Assembly (NCBI GenBank): GCA_023142175.1
Contig: JAGLJX010000003.1
Coordinates: forward strand, 1 to 6,855
Reading direction: 5' to 3'
DNA length: 6,855 bases
Source: Emcibacter sp.
Lineage (GTDB): Bacteria; Pseudomonadota; Alphaproteobacteria; Sphingomonadales; Emcibacteraceae
This document shows positions 6,576 through 6,855 of this stretch, piece by piece; position 1 is the stretch's first letter; each line of letters opens with the position of its first letter. The position numbers were made by a program, and so were the translations under genes. The notes beneath the pieces are model-generated. The model was not told where the DNA came from and searched no databases. It saw nothing but the letters and a program-made list of their open reading frames with translations.

Positions 6576-6598
6576 TGACTAATGATTAAGGACTAAAT

Positions 6599-6855
6599 AT
6601 GACAGTAACTATTTTCCATAATCCTAAATGCAGTAAATCAAGACAGACTTTAGCCTTGCTTCAGGAGCAGGGAATTACGCCGAGCATTGTTGAATATCTC
6701 AATGATGTGCCCAGCACAGAAACCCTAAGCCGGATATTAGGGCTTTTGGGGCTGGAGCCACGCGAATTGATGCGGAAAAAGGAAACGGAATATTCGGCAA
6801 ATAATCTGGCATCTGAAGACCTGAACCGGGATCAGTTGATACAGGCCATGCATGA
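6599..6855 (+). CDS. arsC: ArsC-family reductase (glutaredoxin-type arsenate reductase), 3' part missing
   Basis: The first 85 residues of an ArsC-family protein are visible; members are usually about 115 residues, so roughly a quarter lies past the window end. The thioredoxin-like start MTVTIFHNPKCSKSRQTLAL carries the CxxS motif, with catalytic C11. R59 in the PRELMRKKETEY block corresponds to an active-site arginine of plasmid R773 ArsC (R60). The other two arginines expected by homology lie outside the window. Family members use glutathione and glutaredoxin to reduce arsenate to arsenite, but many chromosomal homologues of the YfgD type have no proven arsenate activity. No ars regulator or efflux gene is visible, so true arsenate resistance is uncertain. 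AAGGA at 6588-6592, six bases before the ATG, sets the start. Confidence 0.88.
   Translation, partial: MTVTIFHNPKCSKSRQTLALLQEQGITPSIVEYLNDVPSTETLSRILGLLGLEPRELMRKKETEYSANNLASEDLNRDQLIQAMH

Noticed and set aside
1..6855. A novel defence, mobile or biosynthetic system
   Set aside because: Every sizeable plus-strand gene belongs to a known housekeeping family, in largely known order, and no transposase, integrase, toxin-antitoxin pair or repeat array is visible.

Overview
The window looks like a housekeeping stretch of a bacterial chromosome, most likely from an alphaproteobacterium of moderate GC content. This placement is an inference. It rests on the conserved order miaB–phoH(ybeZ)–ybeY–corC(ybeX)–lnt, followed directly by a short Xre-type regulator resembling the rhizobial PraR/PhrR family, which in rhizobia also sits just downstream of lnt. 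Lnt and the class 2 (membrane, quinone-linked) PyrD indicate a Gram-negative cell. All genes are on the + strand.

Positions 1-4864 form one tightly packed cluster with no room for promoters between genes. It runs from the 3' part of miaB (tRNA ms2i6A37 methylthiotransferase, cut by the window edge inside its radical-SAM cysteine motif) through a PhoH-like ATPase, the YbeY endoribonuclease and a CorC-type CBS protein to Lnt (apolipoprotein N-acyltransferase). Junctions are stop-to-start abutment (miaB/phoH), an ATGA overlap (phoH/ybeY), 22 bases (ybeY/corC) and 2 bases (corC/lnt). The cluster joins RNA modification, RNA and ribosome quality control, and envelope maturation, as the ybeZYX-lnt operon of E. 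coli does.

Positions 4865-4983 are an AT-rich gap carrying a nested inverted repeat with a possible promoter element in it. Next comes the Xre regulator (4984-5412). A second gap (5413-5507) opens with a small perfect inverted repeat right at the regulator's stop codon. pyrD (5508-6575, pyrimidine synthesis) and the 5' part of an arsC-family reductase gene (from 6599, cut by the window end) follow, 23 bases apart and probably co-transcribed.

I found no mobile element, CRISPR array, tRNA, rRNA, phage or defence gene, and no sign of a previously undescribed system. The points worth a second look are modest. They are the start site of lnt, the two inverted repeats flanking the regulator (both with an AATC spacer), an extended -10 promoter match inside the end of lnt, and the regulator's neighbour being pyrD.
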